Of a stretch of 32,432 bases of DNA, positions 22,531-31,479 are shown piece by piece. Under the pieces are notes generated by a model. It was not told the origin of the DNA. It was given only the letters and a program-made list of their open reading frames with translations, and did no database searches. A program made the position numbers and the translations under genes. This DNA comes from Desulfolinea sp964487745 (GTDB taxonomy: Bacteria > Chloroflexota > Anaerolineae > Anaerolineales > Villigracilaceae), in contig CAZASG010000042.1 of the NCBI GenBank assembly GCA_964487745.1, forward strand, positions 1-32,432, read 5' to 3'. Within the stretch, counting starts at the first letter, position 1. Each line of letters opens with the position of its first letter.

Positions 22531-22564
22531 AAAAAAGAGACCCTGCATGCAGAGTCTCTTTTTT
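22531..22564 (+). terminator. intrinsic terminator of the WxL/DUF916 operon
   Basis: An 11-base-pair stem (AAAAAAGAGAC with GTCTCTTTTTT) encloses an inner palindrome CTGCATGCAG and ends in six T. It lies 18 bases past the last stop and separates this operon from the next gene. Confidence 0.92.
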
Positions 22565-22613
22565 ACTTGGTAAAATATTCATGTTTTATGGATAACTTAG
22601 AAGGAGGATCCTG

Positions 22614-23081
22614 ATGGACGTGCTTGCTAATCGGGTCAAACGTGCTGTAGAGAGTGTTCTGGAAAACGAAGGTTTAGTTAGCGGCCTGGATGAGTCAGCT
22701 GCTACCGTTTTGCAAGATTGGGGGATCAAGAATGTAAAGCGGATCGCCGAAGAAACCGGTGAGCTTGATGACGTGGGCGCGGAAGAGGCGATGTACCCAA
22801 AAATGAAAGCTTCGCGGCGTTTCATCCGTGCGATCCGGGTTTGGGTGCAGAATGAGAGAGAATCATCTGTAGAAGAGCGAAATAAACTTTGGACAAAGGT
22901 TGAAAAAAGAGCACAAGAGCTTTATGGAGCAACCCTTTCCCTCCCGGCGCCATCTGAGTTTTCAGGACAAACATCAACTGAATTTATTCGTAATCTTCGT
23001 GATTGGCTTGAAGGGGATTCGTCTGATGATAAAGGAGGGAAAGAGAATAAATCTTTCCTCGGCTCTTTATTCGGTAGGTAG
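22614..23081 (+). CDS. 155-residue helical protein of unknown function
   Basis: The start is well defined: AAGGAGG lies 6 bases before ATG 22614. The protein is soluble and helical, without signal or membrane segment. It has an acidic first third (LDESAATVLQDWGIKNVKRI), a basic middle (MYPKMKASRRFIRAIRVWVQ near 60-80) and an acidic, Ser/Lys-rich tail with a short ending SFLGSLFGR. The KASRRFIRAIRVWV helix is amphipathic and could bind membrane, nucleic acid or a partner. I do not recognise the family. The next gene, a phospholipase D-family protein, starts 51 bases later on the same strand. Confidence 0.65.
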   Translation: MDVLANRVKRAVESVLENEGLVSGLDESAATVLQDWGIKNVKRIAEETGELDDVGAEEAMYPKMKASRRFIRAIRVWVQNERESSVEERNKLWTKVEKRAQELYGATLSLPAPSEFSGQTSTEFIRNLRDWLEGDSSDDKGGKENKSFLGSLFGR

Positions 23082-23132
23082 GGAGGGGTAAAACCCTTTG
23101 AATATTATTCTTTGATCTAATTGGAGTTTATT

Positions 23133-24383
23133 ATGGCAGCACGCAAGAAGAAAAAAAGCAATTCAACGATCACTGTAATTCTTTTGGTTGGTGTGTTGAT
23201 TATGGGGGGATATTTTATGATGACAGGTGAAGACCCGCTTGGTTTGTTTTCAGGACTTGAAAATTTTGAAGTTCCAGATGCACAAGTTGCGCTGACTGAA
23301 GGGGCTCAGACGGTAGGGCAGATCGAAACACCGCTGGCAAACCCTCCAACACCCGTACCTCAAGTGGATACCGCTGCTCAAGGAGATTGGTGGGAAGTTT
23401 ATTTTACTGATTGGCAAAACAAGAATGACCCTGAGAATTATGCTGGCACAATTGAAGAAGAACTTATTAAAAAGATTGACGCAGCTCAAGATTCTATCCA
23501 TATCGCCTCCTTTGAATTCGATCTCACCCCGGTTGCCGAAGCTCTCGTCCGTGCCCACGAGCGTGGCGTGGATGTGCGCTGGGTGACCGATGATGAACAT
23601 GGTCTTGAATCCGATGAAGAACCAGGTCATGGTCAGTTCGAGATGCTGGAAGATGTCGGGGTCGAGATCAGGGATGATGGGCGCGGCGCCTTGATGCATA
23701 ACAAATTCTGGATCTTTGATCGCCAAACTGTCTGGACAGGATCAACCAATATTACAGAGAACGGCATTTTTGACCAAGATAACAACGTGATCGTGATCCA
23801 TTCACCTGCATTGGCAGAGATATATGAGCGTGAATTCGATGAAATGTGGAATGGCGAGTTTGGTCCGCGTTCTACATCCACCATTGATGAGCAAAGTGTT
23901 GTCGTGAATGGGACAGAAATCCACGTCCTTTTTGCTGCTGAAGATGAGGCTATGGACTATATCCTGCCCTATTTGGCAAATGCGCAGAGCAGTATTCATT
24001 TTATGGCATTCTCCTTCACTTACGACAATATGGAAGATGTGATCACGGATCGCTTTGAAAACGGGGTCGATGTTTGGGGTGTTTTCGAGAAGACAGGCAG
24101 CAGCACAGAATATAGCGAATTGGGCGATATGTACTGCTCCAATATGAAAGTGCGCCGGGATGGGAATGGCGGCTTTTTGCATCATAAAGTTGTCGTCGTT
24201 GATGAGCGCATTGTTATTACTGGATCGTTGAACTTCTCCGATAATGCAAACGATAGCAACGATGAGAACGTCATCATTGTCGATAATGCTGATATTGCTG
24301 CGCTCTATTTGCAGGAGTTTGAGCGCGTTTGGGATGTCGCTGCCGATGTTGAGCCCGGCAAATTTGACTGCTCAGAACACTAA
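23133..24383 (+). CDS. membrane-anchored phospholipase D-family protein
   Basis: The protein is 416 residues from ATG 23133, which has GGAG at 7-base spacing; a TTG four codons earlier overlaps that site. A basic start and one membrane helix (about 13-32) anchor it, with a Pro-rich linker and two HxKxxxxD (HKD) half-sites outside. The first is H189/K191/D196 in MHNKFWIFD followed by TGSTN. The second is H350/K352/D357 in HHKVVVVD followed by TGSLNFSDNA. Both halves of the composite active site are intact, so it should be a catalytic phosphodiesterase acting on phospholipid or nucleic acid outside the cell. Endonuclease-like members have a similar bipartite layout. The substrate is undetermined. 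Confidence 0.87.
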   Translation: MAARKKKKSNSTITVILLVGVLIMGGYFMMTGEDPLGLFSGLENFEVPDAQVALTEGAQTVGQIETPLANPPTPVPQVDTAAQGDWWEVYFTDWQNKNDPENYAGTIEEELIKKIDAAQDSIHIASFEFDLTPVAEALVRAHERGVDVRWVTDDEHGLESDEEPGHGQFEMLEDVGVEIRDDGRGALMHNKFWIFDRQTVWTGSTNITENGIFDQDNNVIVIHSPALAEIYEREFDEMWNGEFGPRSTSTIDEQSVVVNGTEIHVLFAAEDEAMDYILPYLANAQSSIHFMAFSFTYDNMEDVITDRFENGVDVWGVFEKTGSSTEYSELGDMYCSNMKVRRDGNGGFLHHKVVVVDERIVITGSLNFSDNANDSNDENVIIVDNADIAALYLQEFERVWDVAADVEPGKFDCSEH

Positions 24384-24398
24384 AAATGAATTGCCAAA

Positions 24399-24440
24399 GA
24401 CTAAAAAAAAGCCCCTCGCGCGAGGGGCTTTTTTTTAGTC
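24399..24440. terminator. bidirectional intrinsic terminator between convergent genes
   Basis: A 42-base perfect palindrome has a GCCCCTCGCGCGAGGGGC core, eight A on one side and eight T on the other. It ends both the phospholipase D-family gene (plus) and the pepF-like gene (minus). Confidence 0.95.
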
Positions 24441-24451
24441 TTTCTTTGCTT

Positions 24452-26254
24452 CTAAAGTTCGCAGTAGCGGTCGACTTGTTTCTCGATCACTTTCAAGCTG
24501 TCTGCCCAGAATTTCTTGTCCCGGATATTGATGCCGAAGCGTTCGGCTAACTCGGCAGCGCGTCCTTCGCCTGTACTGGCAAGCAAGTTGATATAGTCCG
24601 GAACGAACTCGTCGCCCCGCTGCTCATAGATCGCGTAGAGTCCGGTTGCGAATAAAAGCCCAAAGGCATAGGGATAGTTGTAGAACGAGAGATCGCCAGA
24701 GTAGTAATGAGGTTTCCACGTCCACATATATTTGTGCAGATACTCTTCGTCCAGGGCGTCGCCATAGGTCGCTTTCTGTGCCCTTTCCATGATCTCGCTG
24801 AGTTCTTCAGCGGAGAGCTCAGCCTCAGCGCGGCGCTCGAAGACTTCCTTCTCGAAGAGATAGCGCGAATAAATATCAACGATGACCTGACTGGAGCCGA
24901 TCAGCGCAGTTTCAAGGATTGCCAATTCTTCATCGGGATCGGTGGTCTGCTCCAGAATGGCGTTGACGACTACCGTCTCGCACATGATGGACGCGGTTTC
25001 TGCCAGGGTCATTGGGGTTTGGCCTTGCAGGGAGGTTTTCCCTGCATCGAAAATGCACTCATTATGGAAGGCGTGTCCCAATTCATGTGCCAGCGTGGAG
25101 ACTTGGTCGAAAGTCCCGTCGAAATTCGACAGGATGCGCGACTCCTTGACATTTGGCACGCCCATACAGAATGCCCCGCCGCGCTTGCCAACACGCTGCT
25201 CTGCATCGATCCAGTTTTCGTTGAAGGCGCGGGCAGCCAAGTCTTTTAGCTTTGGCGAGAACTTGCCGAATTGCTCGAGGATAAAGGTGCTGGCCTCTTC
25301 GTAGCTATAAGTTTTTTCTGCGCTGCCAACAGGAGCGAAAAGATCCCACCAGGGAAGTTTCTCTTTACCGAGTCGTTTTGCCTTTGCGTGGAAATAGCGC
25401 TGGAATACAGGGAAAGAATCTTTCATTGCCTCGAGCATCGCGTTCAGGGTCTCACGGTCGATGCGTGCAGCATCAATGGATGAATGGAGTGCATCTTCGC
25501 GCCCACGGCGTTCGTTGAGTGTGTTGACAGCGCCCTTGATGCCATTCATGGCGGCTGCGAGCGGCTCCTGGACGGATTCCCAGGCTTTCATTTCGGCTTC
25601 ATAGGCGCGGCGGCGCACATCTTCATTAGGGTGTGAGTGAAGATTGATCAGCGCAGGAGATGAGAGTTCCTGAATTTCACCGTCCAGCTCAAAGGCAATT
25701 TTCATCTGCGAAGTGACCGTGCCTTGCAATTTGTCCCAGCCGCTGGTGCCGCTCAGGCTCAAGGCAGCAGCGAGCGATTCTTCTGCCTCTGTCATCAGAT
25801 AGCGGCTTTGTTCAGCGGTTTCGTTCAGGAAGAAAGCATGTGCTTTGGCAACATCGGAGTTTTGAAGCACTTGATGCAACTGCTCAGCAATTGAGCCGAT
25901 CCACTGCTGAGACTGAACTCCCAGCATCCGCAAGCGGACTTCTACCTGCTCGAATTGCGAGAGCATCCGCTTTGCAAGTTGGTTAAAGGAATCGGTGGTG
26001 ATGAAGGAGTAGATATATGCGCCGATAGTTTCCGCCAGATCATTGCTTTCATTGAAGCGATTGATGATCTCATCTGCGATCTTGGCGAGCTCTGCTGGTG
26101 CTTGAGTATCATTAGACAATACTTTCTCCGTGAAGAAAGCCTCAAAAGCATCTATTTGAGCAACCAGAGTCTGGAGAGCTTTTTCGAATTCAGGCGAATC
26201 GAGCGCGGGAAACACATTTGAAAGATCCCAATGGGGAGGGGATTGTTGAGGCAT
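24452..26254 (-). CDS. M3-family oligoendopeptidase (PepF type)
   Basis: The 600-residue protein matches the PepF/M3 oligopeptidase family in length and order. It has an N-terminal helical domain (to about 200) and a catalytic domain with H390-E391-x-x-H394 in LAHELGHAFHNE. The third ligand, a glutamate in LAETASIMCE, lies some 25 residues later. It also has the conserved Y/W-rich C-terminal lid (WTWKPHYYSGDLSFYNYPYAF). These zinc enzymes cut short peptides in the cytoplasm. The start has AGGAG at 7-base spacing. It is followed on the same strand, after 26 bases upstream, by a small membrane gene and hflX, so it may be co-transcribed with them. Confidence 0.93.
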   Translation of the reverse strand: MPQQSPPHWDLSNVFPALDSPEFEKALQTLVAQIDAFEAFFTEKVLSNDTQAPAELAKIADEIINRFNESNDLAETIGAYIYSFITTDSFNQLAKRMLSQFEQVEVRLRMLGVQSQQWIGSIAEQLHQVLQNSDVAKAHAFFLNETAEQSRYLMTEAEESLAAALSLSGTSGWDKLQGTVTSQMKIAFELDGEIQELSSPALINLHSHPNEDVRRRAYEAEMKAWESVQEPLAAAMNGIKGAVNTLNERRGREDALHSSIDAARIDRETLNAMLEAMKDSFPVFQRYFHAKAKRLGKEKLPWWDLFAPVGSAEKTYSYEEASTFILEQFGKFSPKLKDLAARAFNENWIDAEQRVGKRGGAFCMGVPNVKESRILSNFDGTFDQVSTLAHELGHAFHNECIFDAGKTSLQGQTPMTLAETASIMCETVVVNAILEQTTDPDEELAILETALIGSSQVIVDIYSRYLFEKEVFERRAEAELSAEELSEIMERAQKATYGDALDEEYLHKYMWTWKPHYYSGDLSFYNYPYAFGLLFATGLYAIYEQRGDEFVPDYINLLASTGEGRAAELAERFGINIRDKKFWADSLKVIEKQVDRYCEL

Positions 26255-26280
26255 TTTGAACTCCTGTATTTATAGAGATT

Positions 26281-26493
26281 TTAGAGCGCCCATGTGAGCA
26301 TCAGGCCGAAGATGGCGGTCAGTAATCCAATGTGCAAAAGCAGGTTGGTTGTTGCCGCCCAGCTTCCCGGCATGATGAATTGTATGAGCAAATTTGCAAG
26401 GATAAGAAGCATCCCCAGTAAAGGGATCAATCCCTTACGGGGGGCAAGGAACTCAGAGAGTCGGTCAAGGAAAAGAGAAAGAGATTTTTTCAT
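26281..26493 (-). CDS. small two-helix membrane protein coupled to hflX
   Basis: The 70-residue protein has two hydrophobic segments (about 23-41 and 48-68) after a basic, amphipathic start. Its ATG overlaps the hflX stop as ATGA, a typical translational-coupling junction, which argues strongly that it is a real gene. I do not recognise the family. The position between HflX and a peptidase may point to a membrane partner in stress response (inference only). Confidence 0.68.
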   Translation of the reverse strand: MKKSLSLFLDRLSEFLAPRKGLIPLLGMLLILANLLIQFIMPGSWAATTNLLLHIGLLTAIFGLMLTWAL

Positions 26494-27848
26494 TGCGTAT
26501 CCTCTTCTTCGTAAATTTCTTGATCTTCAGGCAATACTTCCCAGCCACTAAATCGAGCTAAAAGGCGGACAGGTAGGCGTCCCTGAATGAAGACACCACC
26601 GCGCTCGTGCTCGATCTGCTCGATCACGCCCGCTTCATGGAAGATGGAGATCAGGTTACCTTCTTGATAGGGGAGACGCATTGTAACGGACGTGTAAGTG
26701 TCGTAGAGACTTTCCCGCAATAGCTGTTTTAGGTCGCTGATCCCGATTCTTTCTTTTGCAGAGATCGCTATCGAGCGTGGGTAATCTTCAAGGGTGTCTT
26801 GAGCGCTTTCGGGATCAGCAAGCATATCTACTTTGTTAAGCGCGGTGATAGCGGGGATATGCCCGGCGTTGATCTCTGTCAGAGTCTCTTCGACAGCCTC
26901 GAAGTGGTTCAATGCGTTAGGATGTGAAATATCGACAACGTGCAGGAGCAGATCAGCCTCAGCGATCTCCTCGAGTGTCGCGCGAAAAGCAGCCACAAGC
27001 GTGGTGGGAAGTTTCTGGATGAATCCGACGGTGTCTGTAAAGAGCGATTGGTAGCCGCCTGGCAACTCGACGCGACGTGTGGTCGGATCGAGCGTGGCAA
27101 AAAGTTGGTCGGCGACGTAGACATCTGCCTGAGCCAGTCGGTTGAGCAGGGTCGATTTCCCAGCATTCGTATAACCAACAAGGGCGACAATCGGTAAACG
27201 GGATTTCTTTCTTTTATCGCGGTGACGCAGTCGATGGGAGCGTACTTTTTCAAGTTCTCCTTTGAGATAGGAAATACGCCTGCCGATGATGCGTCGGTCG
27301 ACTTCCAGCTGTGTTTCGCCGGGACCACGTAGACCAACGCCACCCACGCCTCCAGCACGTCCGCCACCGCCGCCTGCTTGGCGAGCGAGATGTGTCCATG
27401 CACGCGTTAAGCGGGGGAGGAAGTATTCGTACTGTGCCAATTCAACTTGCAGCATCCCTTCTCGGGTTTTTGCGTGCTGGGCAAAGATATCCAAAATAAG
27501 GGATGTCCGATCCAGTAGACGAACATTTTCGCCGAGTAATTTTTCAAGTTCACGTTGATGGCGGGGGGAGAGTTCATCATCAAAAATAACGACTTGAGCA
27601 AGAGTTTCTTCGAGGAATACTTTTAGCTCTTGGACTTTGCCAGAGCCAATAAAGGTTTTGACATTGGGGCGACTGAGCTTTTGGGTCAATTCGCCAACAA
27701 CTTCAAGACCGGCTGTGTCGGCAAGTAAAGCCAACTCTTCAAGAGAATCGTCCAAGGAGAGTAAGCCTTCCTGCCCAAAGATTTCAACGCCAACGAGAAA
27801 GGCTCGTTCTCGAGGCGCTTTGGTTGGTTGGGAAGATTTTTTTGACAT
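26490..27848 (-). CDS. hflX: ribosome-associated GTPase HflX
   Basis: The 452-residue protein has the N-terminal HflX domain with the KTFIGSGKVQEL motif (64-75) and the glycine-rich linker GGGGGRAGGVGG near 159-170. Next come GPGETQLEVDRR and the G domain: G1 GYTNAGKS (225-232), G3 DTVG (272-275) and G4 NKVD (338-341). HflX binds the 50S subunit and splits stalled or heat-damaged ribosomes. Its start overlaps the histidine kinase stop (TAATG), so the two are an operon. A small membrane gene overlaps its stop. Confidence 0.95.
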   Translation of the reverse strand: MSKKSSQPTKAPRERAFLVGVEIFGQEGLLSLDDSLEELALLADTAGLEVVGELTQKLSRPNVKTFIGSGKVQELKVFLEETLAQVVIFDDELSPRHQRELEKLLGENVRLLDRTSLILDIFAQHAKTREGMLQVELAQYEYFLPRLTRAWTHLARQAGGGGGRAGGVGGVGLRGPGETQLEVDRRIIGRRISYLKGELEKVRSHRLRHRDKRKKSRLPIVALVGYTNAGKSTLLNRLAQADVYVADQLFATLDPTTRRVELPGGYQSLFTDTVGFIQKLPTTLVAAFRATLEEIAEADLLLHVVDISHPNALNHFEAVEETLTEINAGHIPAITALNKVDMLADPESAQDTLEDYPRSIAISAKERIGISDLKQLLRESLYDTYTSVTMRLPYQEGNLISIFHEAGVIEQIEHERGGVFIQGRLPVRLLARFSGWEVLPEDQEIYEEEDTQ

Positions 27849-29080
27849 TAATTTTCTTTTGGGGGCTCGGGGACTGCTTCATCCCGAAAAAGTTTGGCAA
27901 CCTTTGGATCGGTTGCCTCGCTGCGGTCAGGCAGCAAAATGTGAAAGGCTGAGCCAGGGCAAGCTTTTTCGTCATAGCCTTGAGAATCAACCCATATTGT
28001 GCCACCGTGTGCCTCGATAATACCGCGTGTGATCGGTAATCCCAACCCCGGGCCGCCACCTTTGAACTTTGTCTTTCCGCTGGAATGCAGGGATGCTTTT
28101 CCTAATTGTCGGAATTTTTCAAAAATGACCGCTTGATCTTCAAGGGAGATGCCGATACCAGTATCAGTGATCGTGATCTCTATGAAGCCAGGCAAAAGGC
28201 GTCCATCAACGGTGATCTTGCCTTTGTCGGGGGTGTATTTTATGGCGTTGGTAAGCACATTACGCAGGGCTTGATAGATGCGCTCTGGGTCGGCAAAGAT
28301 CAATTGATCGCTGCCTTCAAAAGGGCGCACTTCAAGGATTAGCTGACGATCATTGCATGTCTCCTGTAATTCATTTTCTAAAAGTGAAATAATATTGCTC
28401 AGCCACAGCGGCTGGAAATTTAGCGAGAGAAGGCTGTTATCGATAAGCGACACATCGATCATGTCGTCGACGATCTCGCGCAGACGATGAACGCCCGTTT
28501 GGACGCCTTCCAGTAATTGGGCGGCGCTTTTATCTTCCTGATCGAGAAGGTCGTTCATCATGGAAGTATAGCCTTCGATCAGTGTGAGAGGTGTTTTCAG
28601 CTCATGGGCTGCTACAGAGATAAAGTTGGACTTGCTTCGATCTAGCTGTTCCAGCTTTTGCTGAATGGAAGCGAGTTCGTTAGAAATATATGAAACCCGC
28701 GTGTCTGATTCATAATGAGCAGCCTTAGAAAGTGCATACGCATAAAGGCTGGACGTGGTACCGAGTAGTTCAAGAGCCTCTTCAGGGGCGAGATTTTCCT
28801 TTGCGACTTCAAATGTAAGGTCATTTGCTGTCGAAACAAGTGTGGAGAGATTATATTGCCCTTCCGTGAGATCAGTTTCGGTGGGGGCGTTAGCCCAGTC
28901 ATAAAGAATTGGGTCGAGCCAAGATGGGTCTCCAGTTTGCGCTGCCTGTTCCAGGAGGCCAAAAAAGCGCGCGAGTTCTTTTTCAAAGTTGTCTCGCACA
29001 CCAGCACCACGTGCCAGGTCATGTGACACGCGATAAATCCACGCTGAACGAATTTTTTCAAGGAGAGTTTGGATGCTCAT
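27848..29080 (-). CDS. sensor histidine kinase
   Basis: The 410-residue protein lacks clear membrane segments. The first 120 residues are a helical RsbRD-like sensor domain. It continues into a dimerisation domain with phospho-acceptor H159 in AAHELKTPLTLIEG, then a HATPase_c domain: N-box RNVLTNAIKYTP, G1 DTGIGIS with FEKFRQLG, and G2 GGGPGLGLPITRGIIEAHGG. This is an intact kinase, probably cytoplasmic. No response regulator lies in the window. It begins its own transcript unit after a 51-base gap from the M28 peptidase and overlaps hflX. Confidence 0.93.
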   Translation of the reverse strand: MSIQTLLEKIRSAWIYRVSHDLARGAGVRDNFEKELARFFGLLEQAAQTGDPSWLDPILYDWANAPTETDLTEGQYNLSTLVSTANDLTFEVAKENLAPEEALELLGTTSSLYAYALSKAAHYESDTRVSYISNELASIQQKLEQLDRSKSNFISVAAHELKTPLTLIEGYTSMMNDLLDQEDKSAAQLLEGVQTGVHRLREIVDDMIDVSLIDNSLLSLNFQPLWLSNIISLLENELQETCNDRQLILEVRPFEGSDQLIFADPERIYQALRNVLTNAIKYTPDKGKITVDGRLLPGFIEITITDTGIGISLEDQAVIFEKFRQLGKASLHSSGKTKFKGGGPGLGLPITRGIIEAHGGTIWVDSQGYDEKACPGSAFHILLPDRSEATDPKVAKLFRDEAVPEPPKEN

Positions 29081-29131
29081 AGTTTGCTGGTATCAATGAT
29101 GATAGAGCCCATTATACCTTGCTTGGTGTTT

Positions 29132-30025
29132 TTAGTGCCTGCTTTTAATCCATGCAAGTATCGTTTCGCCAACGATTTCAAGGCTTTCCGGAGAAACTTT
29201 ATCAGCTGTATCCTCGGTGGTGTGCCAGTATGGATAGTCGAAATCGATCACGTCCACAGCGGGATAACCTGCTTCAAGAAAAGGTGTGTGATCGTCCAGC
29301 ATTGAGAATTTCTCCGAGTTGATGAAATATTCATCGTAACCCAAAGCCTGTGCTTTAGCCCAAATCTCTGCACGGATCTCAGGATTTGAATTTCTTTCAA
29401 GATGGATGTTTAGGTCTGCATCGCCGATCATATCCAGAATGACCACTGCTTCGGGATTGAGCGCATAACCATCAACGAAGGCGCGGGAGCCCAATATCCA
29501 GTCCCAAGTGGGGAGGTTGCCATTGTCTTCGAGATCAAAGAAGACCAGCCAGACGGATTCATTCTCTGCGGGGATTGTGCGCGCCAACTCAAGCAAGACC
29601 GCCACTCCGGACGCGCCATCGTTCGCGCCCAGAACGGCTTGCTTCCGCTTGTCAGCATCGGGGTCGTGATCAGCATAGATGCGGGTATCGTAGTGAGCCC
29701 CTAGTATGATCTTGGCCGGTACATCTCCTCGAAGAGCGATGATGTTATAGCCGCGATGTCCCAGCGAATCGAAGACCTGCTCTTCCACCTGCCAGCCTGC
29801 AGATACTAAATTTTCGCGTATCCATAAACGTGTTTGGGTGTGAGCTACTGAGTTAGGGATGCGCGGTCCGAGGGTAGTTTGATGGATAACCTCCTGGTAG
29901 GCACGCTCCCCATCGAATTTGACGGGAGCAAGCTCAGGTTGTGGACGAAGCGCGCTAAAAAGCAGATAAGCGCCTGCGGACAAAAAAATCCCTGAGAAGA
30001 TTAGCAAAATGATATTTTTGCGCAT
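29132..30025 (-). CDS. M28 peptidase / glutaminyl-cyclase-like zinc protein
   Basis: The protein is 297 residues from ATG 30025. A longer frame to 30052 would overlap the trmFO stop and has no better site. A hydrophobic segment (about 4-24) is a signal peptide or anchor. The zinc centre reads H111 and D113 in GAHYDTR, D136 in GANDGASG, E166/D167 in FFDLEDNG, D198 in LDMIGD and H268 in YWHTTEDT. The FFD-LED...GSR arrangement resembles glutaminyl-peptide cyclotransferases, which make N-terminal pyroglutamate, as much as M28 aminopeptidases. So it is either an exported aminopeptidase or a glutaminyl cyclase. It lies 10 bases after trmFO. Confidence 0.88.
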   Translation of the reverse strand: MRKNIILLIFSGIFLSAGAYLLFSALRPQPELAPVKFDGERAYQEVIHQTTLGPRIPNSVAHTQTRLWIRENLVSAGWQVEEQVFDSLGHRGYNIIALRGDVPAKIILGAHYDTRIYADHDPDADKRKQAVLGANDGASGVAVLLELARTIPAENESVWLVFFDLEDNGNLPTWDWILGSRAFVDGYALNPEAVVILDMIGDADLNIHLERNSNPEIRAEIWAKAQALGYDEYFINSEKFSMLDDHTPFLEAGYPAVDVIDFDYPYWHTTEDTADKVSPESLEIVGETILAWIKSRH

Positions 30026-30035
30026 AACCAATAAT

Positions 30036-31397
30036 TTACAATACATCAGCACTACTTAGATAATTCTTCAAATCAAACAAAGCCCGCTCTGCATATGCCG
30101 CCGCTCTCTCTCGCTTCCCTCGTTTCTTTTTACCTTCAATCTGCTCCAGTGGAGGAAATATCCCGAAATTTGCCTTCATCGGCTGAAAATCTTTTTCTGC
30201 TGCGTTAGTAATATAGTGACAAAGTGCGCCCAGCATGGTTGTATGGGGGAGTTCTAGTGGGCTTTTACCAGCTAACTGGCGAACAATATTTTGTCCTGCG
30301 AGCAGGCCTGTTGCAACATTGCCAATATAGCCCTCAACACCAGTAATCTGCCCGGCGAAAAAGAGATCGCTGCGACTCTTGAATTCTAAAGTTGGGCGTA
30401 GCAAGCGCGGTGATGCGATAAAGGTATTACGGTGCATTTGCCCATAACGGGCGAACTGAACATTCTCCAAGCCAGGGATCATCCGAAAAACACGACGCTG
30501 CTCAAGAAACTTAAGATTGGTTTGAAATCCAACCAGATTGTAGAGATCGCCCGCCAGATTATCCTGGCGGAGCTGTAAAACTGCATAAGGGCGCCTGCCC
30601 GTGCGCGGGTCAGTTAATCCAACTGGGCGTAAGGGACCAAAAGCCAGTGATTTTTCGCCACGACTGGCAATCACTTCGACGGGTAAACAGCCCTCAAAAT
30701 AATGGTGTGCGCCAGCTTTGACGCCTTCTTCTATTGCAAGCTCAAATGAATGGAGTTGAATCCGTTCTGCTTCAAGAAGAGCTTGCTGAAAATTATCATA
30801 TTCTTCCTTAGTAAAAGGGCAGTTAATATAGTCACCTTCCTTCTCTTCACCACGATCATAGCGTGAAGCTCGAAAGGCAACTTCCATATTAATACTCTCA
30901 TGGTGAACAATGGGTGAGATCGCATCGAAAAAATAGAGATGTTCCTCACCAGTAAGCTTTGCAATGGATTCAGAGAGTTTGTCAGAAGTGAGCGGTCCCG
31001 AGGCAATAACAGTTGGCCCTATCGGGACTTCCGTCATCTCTTCACGAATAACCTCAATATTGGGCTGCCCTTCAATCCTTTGGGTAACAACTCTCGCAAA
31101 TTCTTCACGGTCAACTGCCAGTGCTCCACCTGCAGGAACAGCAGTTTCCTCCGCACATTGAAGGAGCATGGAACCCATCACACGCAGCTCGCTTTTTAGC
31201 AAGCCTGAAGCACGATCAGGCAAATTTGAACCTAAAGAATTTGAGCAGATCAATTCAGCCAGATCCCCGCTCTGATGTGCGCCGGTCTCTTTCTTAGGTC
31301 GCATTTCGTAAAGTTTTACAAGATAACCTTGCTCAGCGACCTGCCAGGCGGCTTCACTACCTGCCAAACCGCCACCAATGATTTTTATTGTTTGCAT
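30036..31397 (-). CDS. trmFO: tRNA (uracil-54-C5)-methyltransferase, folate/FAD-dependent
   Basis: The 453-residue protein has the N-terminal FAD motif IIGGGLAGSEAA (6-17). The TrmFO-specific block EMRP and ICSNSLGSNLPDRASGLLK follows near 36-67, then the CPFTKEEYDNF, GVEGYIGNVATGLLAG and QPMKANFGIFPPLE motifs. TrmFO makes ribothymidine at position 54 of tRNA using methylenetetrahydrofolate and FADH2. The match is full length. It starts at ATG 31397, divergent from the GAF-type gene at 31480. Confidence 0.97.
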   Translation of the reverse strand: MQTIKIIGGGLAGSEAAWQVAEQGYLVKLYEMRPKKETGAHQSGDLAELICSNSLGSNLPDRASGLLKSELRVMGSMLLQCAEETAVPAGGALAVDREEFARVVTQRIEGQPNIEVIREEMTEVPIGPTVIASGPLTSDKLSESIAKLTGEEHLYFFDAISPIVHHESINMEVAFRASRYDRGEEKEGDYINCPFTKEEYDNFQQALLEAERIQLHSFELAIEEGVKAGAHHYFEGCLPVEVIASRGEKSLAFGPLRPVGLTDPRTGRRPYAVLQLRQDNLAGDLYNLVGFQTNLKFLEQRRVFRMIPGLENVQFARYGQMHRNTFIASPRLLRPTLEFKSRSDLFFAGQITGVEGYIGNVATGLLAGQNIVRQLAGKSPLELPHTTMLGALCHYITNAAEKDFQPMKANFGIFPPLEQIEGKKKRGKRERAAAYAERALFDLKNYLSSADVL

Positions 31398-31434
31398 AAG
31401 GCAATTTTATCATCGGATTATTTCAACGGTGCTG

Positions 31435-31440
31435 TATAAT
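31435..31440 (+). promoter_or_regulatory. candidate -10 element of the GAF-type gene
   Basis: TATAAT lies 39 bases before the ATG at 31480, in the 82-base divergent gap with trmFO. No good -35 match at 16-18 bases was found, so the call is moderate. Confidence 0.45.
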
Positions 31441-31479
31441 AAAGAGAAGTTTTCTGAAATTTGTAGAGAAAAGAGAAGA

